From: an uncultured Anaerolineae bacterium
GTDB lineage: Bacteria; Chloroflexota; Anaerolineae; JACIWP01
DNA: 64,000 nt
Direction: 5' to 3'
Assembly: GCA_938049385.1 (NCBI GenBank)
Contig: CALIBQ010000044.1
Location: forward strand, 1-64,000
Shown here: in pieces, positions 51,525 through 60,549 of the stretch
Numbering within the stretch: the first letter of the stretch is position 1
Layout: every line of letters starts with the position of its first letter
Position numbers and translations under genes: made by a program
Notes under the pieces: model-generated
The model's database searches: none
What the model was told of the DNA's origin: nothing
Seen by the model: the letters and a program-made list of their open reading frames with translations, nothing else

Positions 51525-53825
51525 GTGACAGACGAGGAAGGGCTGGCGCGCTGGCGTGAACTGCGCCTGTCCTTTGTGCTTCTGCTGTTGATATATCTCA
51601 ATTTGACCTGGTCCATTCAGGGCGCCCGCTGGGCGGAGGGCCTGCACATCCTGCCGTGGGTAGTCCTGGGCACGGTGGTGCTGGGTTTCTTGCTGGCCAT
51701 CAGCAGATGGCCGGCGCACGCCGCACACGGCTACATCCTCTTCGTCGGCGTTATTACTAACAGCCTCCTCCTCTGCGCCCTGGTATCTCCGGAGCTTTCA
51801 TGGCAGGACCGTCTTATTGAGGTGGGCCTGCGGCTCTATCACTGGTTCATGGTCCTGCTGGGCGGCGGCACCAGCTACGATAACCTGGTGTTTGTGGCGG
51901 AGCTGGCGCTCCTGCTGTGGATCGTCGGCTATGTGTCCGCCTGGCAGTATTTCCGCCACCGCCGGCTGTGGTGGGCCCTTTTCCCGCCCACCGCCGGCCT
52001 CATGTTCAATCTGTATTACGCCCCGCCGGAACTACTGCCCTATTTCATGATTCACTTGGGCCTCTGCCTCCTGCTCCTCATCCGCCACCGCCTGCATCAA
52101 CGCCAGGGGGAATGGCAGAAGGCCCGCATCTTGGCCGGCGACGAAGCCCGCTTCGACATCATCCGCGATGGCCTGATCATCGCGCTCCTAGCCCTCTTCC
52201 TGGCCTGGACGCTTCCCGGCGCACAACAGGTGAAAGCCCTGGCGCGCTTCGGGGAACGCCTGGAGCGGCCGGTGCGCACGGTCAAGGAGGAGTGGAACCG
52301 CCTCTTCGCCTCGCTCCAGCGCTACGGGCGTTCGCAGGAGCTGACCTTTGGGCCGACCAAACTGCTGGCCGGCGAGGTGCAGTTGACCGACGCGCCCATC
52401 GCTGATATCCAGGCGGCGGAAGGGCGCTATTGGGCGGCGGCCGTGTATGACTATTACGGCGGGCGCGGTTGGGCGGCGACCTATACCGATCGCGGCCCGC
52501 TGGGGGAGAATTCCTCGCCGATGGCAGAGCCGCCGTATCGGATGCGCATGAAGGTGGAGCAGGTGGTGCGGGTGCGCTGGCCGGCCATGCGCATTATTCT
52601 GGCGGCCCCTCTGCTGTACCAGGTGGATATCCCGGCCGAGGCCCAGCTCCTCTATCTGCCGCGGGAGGGCGCCACGGCGGCGCGGCCGCCGGCGGATATC
52701 CAGATGGCTTTCCCCCAGCACCGCCTGTACGAGGGTGATGTCTATCGGGTGACGTCGTTGGTCTCTGCGGCAGACGAGGAGAGCCTGCGCGCCGCTGGCA
52801 CGGATTATCCCGATTGGGTGCGGCAGTATTACCTGCAACTGCCCCAGGATGTGCCCCGGCGTCTGCGCTGGCTGGCCAGGTTCCTGACCCGTGGTCTGAC
52901 CAACAATTACGATAAAGCGCTGGCCATCGAGAGCTTTCTGCGCCTGATCCCGTATAATGAGCATGTCGAGGCGCCGCCGCCGACGGAGGATGCCGTTGAG
53001 TATTTCATTTTCATGATGCGCGAGGGGTACTGCGACTATTATGCCTCGGCCATGGTGGTGCTGGCGCGCATCGCCGGCATCCCTGCTCGCTTCGTACAGG
53101 GCTACGCGGTGGGAGAACCCGACGCGAACGGCGTGTATCATATCTTGGAAAGGAATGGACACGCCTGGGCGGAGCTGTACTTCCCTGGATATGGATGGAT
53201 CATCTTTGAGCCGACGCCGGCTCAGCCCCTGCCTGTGCGCTATGCCAACCGGGCGGAGGCGCTGATCGCTGAAGCGGAACACCGCACCGCGCCGACCAAT
53301 CCTCTGGAAGAGGAGGAAAAGTTCGGTCCGGACATGCCCCCTATGGGCGAAGCGGCGGGGCCGTTCGGGGTGGGGGAACTGCCAACGCCGGCGCGGGTGG
53401 GGGCAGAGATCGGCATCGTGCTGGTGGGGTTGGCCCTGCTGGTGGGCATCCTCTGGGGCCTCTGGCGGTTGATGGAGCCGCGAAGACTGACGCCGGTGGA
53501 GCGTGCTTATCTGCGGCTGACACGATTGGCACGCGTGCTGGCCGGCGTGCGGGCTGAGCCGACCTGGACGCCGTATGAGTTTGCCGGGACGCTGGCGCGT
53601 CGGGCACCGGCGGCCGGTGGGAGCGTGCGCGCGCTGGCCGATATGTTCGTGCGGCAGAGGTACGGGCCGGCCGGCTCAGCAGTGGCAGAGGGCGACCCAC
53701 TGGAGGTTTGGCGCCAGGCCAGTGCGGAGCTGTTGGGCGCGCGGATACGCGAGATATACCATCGGTTTATGGGGCTGGTACGGCTACCGAAGGATTATGC
53801 CGGCTCCAGCGGCAGGGTGAAGTAG
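51525..53825 (+). CDS. TgpA-like membrane protein with transglutaminase domain
   Basis: 766 residues from a GTG with AGAGGTG upstream. About six helices in the first 235 residues (LSFVLLLLIYLNLTW onward), an outer region (235-465), the transglutaminase-like core (about 465-570) with Cys in REGYCDYYAS, His in RNGHAWAELYF and the third acidic residue in IIFEPTP, one more helix (IGIVLVGLALLVGILWGLW, near 625-645), and a C-terminal DUF4129-like domain. This is the layout of TgpA-type proteins that are often next to MoxR and DUF58 genes, which are absent here. Its end overlaps that of the convergent kinase gene by 31 bases. Confidence 0.92.
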   Translation: MTDEEGLARWRELRLSFVLLLLIYLNLTWSIQGARWAEGLHILPWVVLGTVVLGFLLAISRWPAHAAHGYILFVGVITNSLLLCALVSPELSWQDRLIEVGLRLYHWFMVLLGGGTSYDNLVFVAELALLLWIVGYVSAWQYFRHRRLWWALFPPTAGLMFNLYYAPPELLPYFMIHLGLCLLLLIRHRLHQRQGEWQKARILAGDEARFDIIRDGLIIALLALFLAWTLPGAQQVKALARFGERLERPVRTVKEEWNRLFASLQRYGRSQELTFGPTKLLAGEVQLTDAPIADIQAAEGRYWAAAVYDYYGGRGWAATYTDRGPLGENSSPMAEPPYRMRMKVEQVVRVRWPAMRIILAAPLLYQVDIPAEAQLLYLPREGATAARPPADIQMAFPQHRLYEGDVYRVTSLVSAADEESLRAAGTDYPDWVRQYYLQLPQDVPRRLRWLARFLTRGLTNNYDKALAIESFLRLIPYNEHVEAPPPTEDAVEYFIFMMREGYCDYYASAMVVLARIAGIPARFVQGYAVGEPDANGVYHILERNGHAWAELYFPGYGWIIFEPTPAQPLPVRYANRAEALIAEAEHRTAPTNPLEEEEKFGPDMPPMGEAAGPFGVGELPTPARVGAEIGIVLVGLALLVGILWGLWRLMEPRRLTPVERAYLRLTRLARVLAGVRAEPTWTPYEFAGTLARRAPAAGGSVRALADMFVRQRYGPAGSAVAEGDPLEVWRQASAELLGARIREIYHRFMGLVRLPKDYAGSSGRVK

Positions 53826-55387
53826 AACCGGCTCCCTTGGCCGGGGACGCTCTCCACGCCGATCTGACCCCCACAGCGCTGGATCATCTCCCGGGCGATG
53901 GTCAGGCCCAGGCCGATGCCGCCGTGCTCCCGCGTCAGCGAATCCTCGACCTGATAAAACGGCTCGAAGATGTGCGGAATGGCATCGGGAGGAATGCCGA
54001 TGCCGGTATCGGTGACCTCGACCAGCAGTTCGCCGTTCCGTGCCTCGGCGCTGATGCGCACTTTGCCGCCGGCCGGCGTGAACTTGATGGCGTTGGAGAG
54101 CAGGTTGGTCAGGATCACCCCCACTTTCTGCCGGTCGGAGACCACGGGCGGGAGGTCGGCCGGCAGGTCCACCAGCACGGTGAGCGGCTTCTCGCGCGCC
54201 AGCGGCCCTAGTTCTTCCAGCACCTCCGCCACCACATCCCGGATGTGCAGTGTCTCGGGGTGAAAGGCGATTTCCCCTGTTTCCAGGTAGCGCAGGTTGA
54301 GCATGTCGTCAATCAGCGATCGCAGACGCACGGCGTTGCGCACGACGATTTCGAGCCGTTCGCGCGTCTCGCCGGTGGTTTCCTCGGCTAGGATGCTGGC
54401 ATAGCCCATAAGGATAGCCAAGGGAGTGCGCAGTTCATGAGCGGCAATGTTGATGAACTCCCGCTTCATGTGATCCAGGCGCTTGACCTCTTCGTAGGCA
54501 CGCTGGATCTCGGCGAAGAGGCGGGCGTTGGAGAGGGCGATGCCGGCCTGGCCGCACAGGATGGACAGCAGTTCCACGTCGCTGGCATCAAAAGGGGAGG
54601 CGCCGGCCTCGCGTGCGGCGATCAGCACGCCGCTGGGCTTATTCTGCACGATGATGGGCGTTCCGACCAAGGGGCCGATGCCGGCCTCTAACGCTATCGA
54701 GCGTGTGGTGGTAGGGAGCAGTTCCGTCCCATGCAGGATGACCTGCTGGTTCAGCTCCAGGATTTCCCATGGCAGGGACCACCCCTGGTGGGGAGAGCTG
54801 ATGCGCACGTCGGAGAGGATGCCGGCGGCCTTGCGGGCGGTGATCCAGCCGCGCTGGGTGTCAAGGAGCATGACGAGGGCGCCGGCGGCATGGGTCTCCT
54901 GATGCGCGATGCGCAGGACATGCTCCAGGATTTCTTCCTCTTTGACCGTAGAAAGAAAGGCCTTGCTCAGGTCGAACAGGGGGATTAAAGCCCGCAGACG
55001 GATGTTCTCCCGCTGGAGCCGCACCTTGGTCAGCGCCTTGCTGACAGAGGAGACCAGTTCATCGGGGGTAAAGGGTTTGACGATGAACTCGTCAATGCCC
55101 AGGCGCAGGGCCTCGATGGCCAGGTTCATGGTGCTGAAGCCGGTCATGGTGACACAGACAAGATTGGCGTTGCCCTCTTTCATGGCACGGGCCAGCTCCA
55201 GCCCGCCCAACCCGGGCATTTTGATATCGGTGAGCAGGAGGTCGAAGGTCTGCTCACGCGCTGTATTCAGCGCTTCCCAGCCATCCGAGGCGCGCGCAAC
55301 CTGATAGCCCTCTGTCTCCAGGACGCGCTGACAAAGGTCCAGCACATCTACCTCGTCATCCACGACCAGAACGCGTTCGCGCGGCAT
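53795..55387 (-). CDS. Hybrid sensor kinase with N-terminal receiver, GAF and histidine kinase core
   Basis: 530 residues. An N-terminal receiver (1-125: VLVVDDEVDVLDL, phospho-Asp in LLLTDIKMPG, Lys in IVKPFTP) is followed by a GAF domain (about 135-290), HisKA (REFINIAAHELRTPLAIL, phospho-His near 318) and a HATPase with NLLSNAIKFTP, DTGIGIPPD and GGIGLGL. No membrane helix: a soluble kinase whose receiver may take phosphate from another kinase or regulate its own core. It lies 36 bases after the REC-HTH gene and shares its promoter. Its 3' end overlaps the convergent transglutaminase gene. Confidence 0.92.
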   Translation of the reverse strand: MPRERVLVVDDEVDVLDLCQRVLETEGYQVARASDGWEALNTAREQTFDLLLTDIKMPGLGGLELARAMKEGNANLVCVTMTGFSTMNLAIEALRLGIDEFIVKPFTPDELVSSVSKALTKVRLQRENIRLRALIPLFDLSKAFLSTVKEEEILEHVLRIAHQETHAAGALVMLLDTQRGWITARKAAGILSDVRISSPHQGWSLPWEILELNQQVILHGTELLPTTTRSIALEAGIGPLVGTPIIVQNKPSGVLIAAREAGASPFDASDVELLSILCGQAGIALSNARLFAEIQRAYEEVKRLDHMKREFINIAAHELRTPLAILMGYASILAEETTGETRERLEIVVRNAVRLRSLIDDMLNLRYLETGEIAFHPETLHIRDVVAEVLEELGPLAREKPLTVLVDLPADLPPVVSDRQKVGVILTNLLSNAIKFTPAGGKVRISAEARNGELLVEVTDTGIGIPPDAIPHIFEPFYQVEDSLTREHGGIGLGLTIAREMIQRCGGQIGVESVPGQGSRFYFTLPLEPA

Positions 55388-55423
55388 CCGATGGCTCCGA
55401 AGGATTGGGGTCAGAGATGGAAC

Positions 55424-56017
55424 TTAGGCCTTTTCCTTGCGTTCCTGGGAAGGGCGTTCCTGGACGTTGCGCATGGCTTCGCGTTCGATCCAGCGGTCCA
55501 GGAGGGCTTTTTTGACGCGCCACTGCCGGCCGATCTTGAACGCCGGGATCTCGCCGTCGCGGGCCAGCCGGCGCACGGTCAGCTCATGCAGGCTCAGATA
55601 GCGCGCCACTTCTTCGATGGTCATGATCTCATCAATATCCTCGAACGGCTTGGCGATGAAGTCCTGCGCGCCCAGCGCCATGGCGCGTTTGATCTCCTCT
55701 TCCACCGAATAGCCGCTCATCATGACCACGATGCTGTCCGGGCTGAGCTTCTTGATCTCTTCCAGCGTCTGTACGCCGTCCATGCCTGGCAGGCGCACGT
55801 CCAGGAAGATGAGATTGTACGGCTCGGACTTGATCATTTCGAGGGCTTCGTAGCCGTCGCGAGCGATGGTGACCGTCGTTTGTGGGCCGCCCAGCAGGCG
55901 CTGGAACATGTAGCCGATTTCCTGGTCGTCGTCCACGACGAGGACCTTGAAGCTCTTCTGCGGCTGTTCCTCTTTTGCTTGCCGGCCGCGCTTGCGGGCC
56001 TTTCCTTCCTCTGTCAT
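55424..56017 (-). CDS. Response regulator with excisionase/MerR-like DNA-binding domain
   Basis: 197 residues. After a basic N-terminal tail (1-22) comes a receiver (about 24-138: VLVVDDDQEIGY, phospho-Asp in LIFLDVRLPGMDG, Lys in FIAKPF), and then a compact excisionase-type winged helix (about 143-190: MTIEEVARYLSLHELTVRRL, IPAFKIGRQWRVKKALLDRW). Most response regulators carry OmpR, NarL or NtrC output domains; an excisionase-like (helix_turn_helix_17) output is uncommon. It is the first gene of a pair with the hybrid kinase at 53795-55387. Confidence 0.88.
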   Translation of the reverse strand: MTEEGKARKRGRQAKEEQPQKSFKVLVVDDDQEIGYMFQRLLGGPQTTVTIARDGYEALEMIKSEPYNLIFLDVRLPGMDGVQTLEEIKKLSPDSIVVMMSGYSVEEEIKRAMALGAQDFIAKPFEDIDEIMTIEEVARYLSLHELTVRRLARDGEIPAFKIGRQWRVKKALLDRWIEREAMRNVQERPSQERKEKA

Positions 56018-56084
56018 GTGGAGTTACCCCCTGTATTCCTGCCTGATTACTGCCTAATAGGATTCAAGCGATCCGACTATCTCG

Positions 56085-56113
56085 ATTATACTAAACGCCA
56101 TAATGTTTGTCAA
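56085..56113 (-). promoter_or_regulatory. Perfect consensus promoter of the REC-HTH/kinase pair
   Basis: On the minus strand: TTGACA (56113-56108), a 17-base spacer, TATAAT (56090-56085). Both hexamers are perfect and the surroundings are AT-rich. Transcription would start near 56078, about 60 bases before the ATG at 56017. Confidence 0.88.
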
Positions 56114-56245
56114 TATATCTTTATGTATGCCAGCGCAACCGGGGAATACTTGGAATGTCAAAGAATGGGATAAGGGGGCAGTGAAAAGGTGATCGTCATT
56201 GCCAAAGACGTTTCTCCTATGCGGGAGGAAAATAAAGAGGCTGTG

Positions 56246-56279
56246 CCTCATCCCCGGCCCTTCCCTGCGGGGAGGAAAG
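56246..56279. repeat. Dispersed palindromic repeat, family P, degraded copy
   Basis: CCTCATCCCCGGCCC followed by a short hairpin TTCC...GGAA resembles the left half of copies 173-226 and 2631-2683; the outer right arm is missing. The rest of 56114-56431 holds no gene that I can support, only a GC hairpin at 56413-56428 just after the M16 peptidase stop, which may help to end that transcript. Confidence 0.45.
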
Positions 56280-56431
56280 CCGCGCGGAAGAGGTGGAAGC
56301 TCCTGGTGGGTTTCGCACCCTGAGCCAGGCGCTTCAGCGTCTAGCGAGGCCCGAGCACCGCCCCCGCACGCGGGCAGGGCAGTGAAACAGAGACAGTCAT
56401 CTTGTCGGTAACCGCCGCCTGGGCGGCGCGG

Positions 56432-57700
56432 CTACAGGGCCGAGAGGAACTGTTGGAAGCGGTCTTCCTGTTCAAAGGGGCCGACCACGGCGATGTTGAA
56501 ATGGTCGGGGGTCAGTACAGCCTGCATGACGCGCTGGATATCGTCGGGTGTGGCGGCTTCCATCTGGGCGATGACTTCATCCACGGAGAAGACATCGCCG
56601 GGCAGGATTTCCTGCCGGCCGTACCAGCTCGCGATGGCGGAGGTGTTTTCCATCTGGAGCAGGAGCCGTCCCTTGTTGAACTCCTTGGCGCGCGTCAGCT
56701 CGTCGGCGGAGATCGGTTCGTCACGCATGCGGCGCAGTTCGCGAATGATGGCCTCCAGCGCCGGCTCGGCGCGGGATGGGTCGACGCCGGCGTAAATCCC
56801 CAACATGCCGGTATCCCGCAGGAAGCTGATGTATGAATCCACGCTGTAGGCCAGCGCCTGGCGCTCCCGTATCTCTTGGAACAGGCGGGAGCTCATCCCG
56901 TCCCCCAGGATGGTGTTGGCCAGGGTCAGCACGAAGCGGTCCGGGTGATTGCGGGAAAGGCCAGGAAATCCGAGGCAGATATGGGCCTGCTCCGTGTCCT
57001 TGAAGACCACTTTTGCCTCGGTGTGCGGCGCGTTATGGTAGGGCAGGGGGTCGCACCCGGGCACCTTGCGCCAGTCCCGGAACAGGGCTTCTACCTGGTC
57101 GCGGGTTTGCGCCGGCTCGATGGCGCCGGCGATGCTGATGACGACGCGGGGCGGGCCGTAATACTGGTCCATGTATGCCAGCAGTTTGTCGCGGGTGATG
57201 CCGCGCACCGATTCGCGCGTGCCGCTGATGTCCCGGCCCAGCGGGTGGGCCGGCCAGACCAGGTTGTTGATGGTCATCTGTGCCAGCGACTCCGGCGAGT
57301 CATACAGCATATTGATTTCCTCGATGACCACCCGCTGTTCCTTGGCGAATTCCTCGGGGTCCATGATGGGGCGCATGAGCATGTCAGCCAGTAGCTCCAG
57401 CGCAACGTGTTCATGGGGCTGGGCGATCTTCACCCAGTATAAAGTGGTCTCGCGGCCGGTGCTGGCGTTGATGACCCCCCCAATGCCTTCGATGGTCTCG
57501 GAGATGGCGCGGGCGGTGGGCCAGCGGGAGGAGCCTTTGAAAAGCATATGTTCGATGAGGTGGCAGACGCCGGCGTCCTCATCCGGCTCGTAGCGCGAGC
57601 CGACCGCAACAAATACCGAAATGGCCACCGACCGAACGTACGGCACAGGGATGGTCAGGAGGATCAGGCCGTTATCCAGGATGGTCTTGATGTAGTTCAC
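56432..57700 (-). CDS. M16 family zinc peptidase (pitrilysin/processing peptidase-like)
   Basis: 422 residues from a GTG at 57700 that overlaps the stop of the TPR lipoprotein gene (GTGA); the longer frame to 57748 lies inside that gene. The inverted zinc motif is His47-x-x-Glu50-His51 (CHLIEHMLFKG), with the third ligand in the KEQRVVIEEINM stretch about 75 residues on. The C-terminal half is the inactive M16 partner domain. One chain holds two M16 domains, the size of bacterial mitochondrial-processing-peptidase relatives. No signal peptide is present. It probably degrades small peptides in the cytoplasm. Confidence 0.93.
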   Translation of the reverse strand: MNYIKTILDNGLILLTIPVPYVRSVAISVFVAVGSRYEPDEDAGVCHLIEHMLFKGSSRWPTARAISETIEGIGGVINASTGRETTLYWVKIAQPHEHVALELLADMLMRPIMDPEEFAKEQRVVIEEINMLYDSPESLAQMTINNLVWPAHPLGRDISGTRESVRGITRDKLLAYMDQYYGPPRVVISIAGAIEPAQTRDQVEALFRDWRKVPGCDPLPYHNAPHTEAKVVFKDTEQAHICLGFPGLSRNHPDRFVLTLANTILGDGMSSRLFQEIRERQALAYSVDSYISFLRDTGMLGIYAGVDPSRAEPALEAIIRELRRMRDEPISADELTRAKEFNKGRLLLQMENTSAIASWYGRQEILPGDVFSVDEVIAQMEAATPDDIQRVMQAVLTPDHFNIAVVGPFEQEDRFQQFLSAL

Positions 57701-58365
57701 GGTGTACCTCGCAGTTGGTTCAGCAGGTCTTCGGCGGTGGCGCGCCACTGGGGGTCCTGGCTTTTGGCGAGAAAAGTCTCCAAGGCCTGAATGGCTTCTT
57801 CGGTTCGGTCCAATCCCTTGTACGTGTAGCCCAGCGCCAGATAGGTCTCGGCCAGCTCAGGGTTCAGCTCGCGCGCCCGCTCCAGCTCGGGCAGGGCTTC
57901 CTGGAAGCGGTTCGTCTGGGCGTAAATACTGCCCAGGTTGTAGTGCAGGTCAGCATCATTCGGCTGAAGGGCGATGGCCTTCTGTAACTGCGCGATGGCA
58001 TCGTCCCATTTGCCCATATGGGCGTAGGCCACCGCTAAATTGGAGAGGGCGTCCGGGTTCCGGGGATTGAGGCGCAGGGCGGCCTCGTATTCGGAGGCCG
58101 CTTCGGAGAAGCGGCCTTGGTCTGCCAGGACATTGCCCAGGACGAAATGGGCTTCGGCAAGGTTGGGGTTCAGCTCGATGGCCTTGCGCAGGTTCTTTTC
58201 GGCGCCGGCCAGGTCGCCGGCCTGCTGGGCCTGCCGGCCGGATTTCAGGTAGGCGGCGGCATTGCCGGGGGCCGGCGCGCTGCCCGAGCAGGCGGACAGC
58301 ACCATAAGCCCCAGCGCCAGGCATACCAATATGAAGACTATCGGCGGACGCTTGAACAGTCGCAT
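57697..58365 (-). CDS. TPR-repeat lipoprotein
   Basis: 222 residues. Lipoprotein signal with lipobox VLSAC (Cys26), then about five tetratricopeptide repeats (about 42-215), each with the W/L-G-Y-A-F-A-P pattern (DLAGAEKNLRKAIELNPN, RFSEAASEYEAALRLNPR, KWDDAIAQLQKAIALQPN, RFQEALPELERARELNPE). It is anchored at the outer face of the membrane and probably holds a protein complex together. AGGAGGG precedes the ATG. It is translationally coupled to the M16 peptidase gene and follows the MBL hydrolase gene by 45 bases. Confidence 0.92.
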   Translation of the reverse strand: MRLFKRPPIVFILVCLALGLMVLSACSGSAPAPGNAAAYLKSGRQAQQAGDLAGAEKNLRKAIELNPNLAEAHFVLGNVLADQGRFSEAASEYEAALRLNPRNPDALSNLAVAYAHMGKWDDAIAQLQKAIALQPNDADLHYNLGSIYAQTNRFQEALPELERARELNPELAETYLALGYTYKGLDRTEEAIQALETFLAKSQDPQWRATAEDLLNQLRGTP

Positions 58366-58410
58366 GAACGCCCTCCTGGCTATGCGGCCGGCAGAATATC
58401 CGGCACCGGC

Positions 58411-59052
58411 TCAGTCCTGTCGGGGGTTCAGCACCACAATCTGGGTTTCCTCCGGCAGGCTGGCCGGCGTGACCTTCAGCACATCCAGCGGCTCGGGCAT
58501 GGAAATGCCCACTTCTTTCAGGAAGACATCCAGGCCGGCGAGCGGCAGAGTGGTGAACTTTGTCTTGTAATGGATGGGCACCACGATGCGCGGCTCCAGC
58601 AGGCTGATGACCTCGGCGGCCTCGGCGGCCTTCAGGCACTGATGCCCTCCTACCGGCACCAGCAGGACATCAATATGTCCCAGGGCCTCGATCTGTGCCT
58701 GGGTGGGCACATGGCCGAGGTCGCCCAGGTGGCACACGCTGAGGCCGTTGAACTCGTAGAGGTAGACGGTGTTAGGGCCGCGCTGGCTCCCCTGCTTTTT
58801 GTCGTGAAAGGTGGCGATGCCGGTGATGAATACCCCCTTGATCTCATATTCGCCTGGGCCGGCGATGATAAAGGGGTTCCCCTTGCAAGCCTTCACATAG
58901 GCATGATGGGGGTCGTCATGGCTGATAGTGACGATATCCGCCTTCAGCCGCGGCAGGGTGTAGCCGGTGGTCTCGTCATATGGGTCGGTGATGATGGTGA
59001 CGCCCATCTCGCGGATGCGACAGCAGGCGTGGCCTAACCAGGTAATCTCCAT
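58411..59052 (-). CDS. MBL-fold metal-dependent hydrolase (UPF0173-like)
   Basis: 213 residues. The metallo-beta-lactamase fold starts MEITWLGHACCRI. Metal ligands are in ISHDDPHHAY, VCHLGDLGH (His/Asp) and VPIHYK (His). This is the short UPF0173/UlaG-like group, whose members hydrolyse lactones or phosphodiesters in a few known cases. The substrate here is unknown. It is the first gene after the promoter at 59089-59117, and the TPR lipoprotein and M16 peptidase genes follow. Confidence 0.88.
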   Translation of the reverse strand: MEITWLGHACCRIREMGVTIITDPYDETTGYTLPRLKADIVTISHDDPHHAYVKACKGNPFIIAGPGEYEIKGVFITGIATFHDKKQGSQRGPNTVYLYEFNGLSVCHLGDLGHVPTQAQIEALGHIDVLLVPVGGHQCLKAAEAAEVISLLEPRIVVPIHYKTKFTTLPLAGLDVFLKEVGISMPEPLDVLKVTPASLPEETQIVVLNPRQD

Positions 59053-59088
59053 GCAGTTTTCCCTTTACCTCGAGGATTTGCCCGAGGC

Positions 59089-59117
59089 ATTATACCGTAT
59101 TTCGCCGGCTTTGCCAA
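59089..59117 (-). promoter_or_regulatory. Promoter of the MBL-TPR-M16 genes
   Basis: On the minus strand: TTGGCA (59117-59112), a 17-base spacer, TATAAT (59094-59089). Transcription would start near 59082, 30 bases before the ATG at 59052. Confidence 0.75.
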
Positions 59118-59136
59118 TATTATCCCTGCCGGCGCC

Positions 59137-60549
59137 TTAATACGCCTGCCGATCGGTGAAGATTTTCAGCACCGTGCGGATAAGGATTTTGATGTCCAGC
59201 ATGAGCGACCAGTTCTCGATGTACCAGAGGTCGTACTTGGTGCGCTCGGCGATGGAGGTATCGCCGCGCAGGCCGTTGACCTGCGCCCAGCCGGTGATGC
59301 CGGCCTTCTCCCGGTGGCGGTCCATGTAGCGCGGGATGCTTCGGCGGAACTGCTCGACGTAGATAGGGCGCTCTGGGCGCGGCCCCACCAGGCTCATGTC
59401 CCCCAACAGGACGTTGATGAGCTGGGGGAGTTCATCAATGGAGAGCCGGCGAATGATGGCTCCCAGGCGGGTGCGGCGCGGGTCATTCTCCCTGGTCCAG
59501 CCGGGGCCGTCCTTCTCCGCGTCTTGGCGCATGGAGCGGTATTTGATCATCCAGAACGGACGGGCATCGAGGCCCATGCGCTCCTGATAGTAGAAGACCG
59601 GTCCCGGCGAGTCCAGCTTGATAAGCAGGGCGGTCAACAGCATCATGGGGGATAGGAAGATCAACCCCAATGCGCTGACGACGATATCCATAGCGCGCTT
59701 CACGGCCAGGCGCCAGCCGCGCATGGCGGGGTCGCGGATGGTCAGCAGAGGCAGGCCGTCCAATGCGCCGATGGAAAGCTCGGCGGCGATAATTTGGAAG
59801 ACGTCCGGGAAAACGCGAATGCTGACCTTGCCGGCGTCGCACAGGGAGAGGATGTCGAGGATCTCGCGCCGGCTGGCCTCCGGCATGGCCACAATGACCT
59901 CATCCACCCCCTGCTCGGTGATGATGCGGGGGATGTCCTCGATGCGTCCCAGCACCGGCGCGCCGAGGATGGCCTTAGGGGCGTTCTCCTCATGGGTCAC
60001 GTAGCCGACCACCCGGTAGCCCAGAGCCGGCGAATGGATGATTTTCTGCTGGATCATGCGGCCGACCTCGGTGGTGCCGATGAGCAGTACCCGGGCCACG
60101 CCGATGCCGCGAGCGCGCAGGGCGCGCACCAACTGCTGGTGGATGAGCCGGCCCAGCGAGATGAGCAGGCCGGCGAGCACCCAGTCATACACCACCATCA
60201 GCCGCGGCGCATCAACCTGGTCTTTGTAAAGCAGGGTGGTCAGCGCTACCGTCACCAGCACGCCAACGGTGACCGCCGACCAGACCGCCGATATCTCGTC
60301 CAGCCGGGAGCGGGCGCGCGGACGCTGGTACAGACGGAACATCAGGAAGACGGCCAGCATGACCACTACCTGCAGGGCAAGCATACCGCCGTAATCGGAC
60401 AGCGGAGCGACGTTCTGGTGTTCCGTGAGCAGGCGCAGTCGGTAGGCCAGAAGGAAGGCCACCACATTCATGACTACGTCCAGCAGGAGCATGGTCATGG
60501 TGAAGATAATTTCGGCGCGTGTGGCTCTGGCTCGCGAGGGTGTATCCAT
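59137..60549 (-). CDS. Undecaprenyl-phosphate sugar phosphotransferase (second copy)
   Basis: 470 residues, same layout as the protein at 30740-32161: membrane helices within 1-130, a Rossmann-like domain (VLLIGTTEVGRMIQQKI near 155), a further helix (MDIVVSALGLIFLSPMMLLT), and the catalytic domain (MIKYRSMRQDAE, DMSLVGPRPERPIYVEQF, GITGWAQVNGLRG). Of the WcaJ/WbaP type; it loads a sugar-1-phosphate on undecaprenyl phosphate. Its ATG overlaps the stop of the GT2 gene by one base (TGATG). With that gene it forms a separate, small glycan gene pair. Confidence 0.92.
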   Translation of the reverse strand: MDTPSRARATRAEIIFTMTMLLLDVVMNVVAFLLAYRLRLLTEHQNVAPLSDYGGMLALQVVVMLAVFLMFRLYQRPRARSRLDEISAVWSAVTVGVLVTVALTTLLYKDQVDAPRLMVVYDWVLAGLLISLGRLIHQQLVRALRARGIGVARVLLIGTTEVGRMIQQKIIHSPALGYRVVGYVTHEENAPKAILGAPVLGRIEDIPRIITEQGVDEVIVAMPEASRREILDILSLCDAGKVSIRVFPDVFQIIAAELSIGALDGLPLLTIRDPAMRGWRLAVKRAMDIVVSALGLIFLSPMMLLTALLIKLDSPGPVFYYQERMGLDARPFWMIKYRSMRQDAEKDGPGWTRENDPRRTRLGAIIRRLSIDELPQLINVLLGDMSLVGPRPERPIYVEQFRRSIPRYMDRHREKAGITGWAQVNGLRGDTSIAERTKYDLWYIENWSLMLDIKILIRTVLKIFTDRQAY

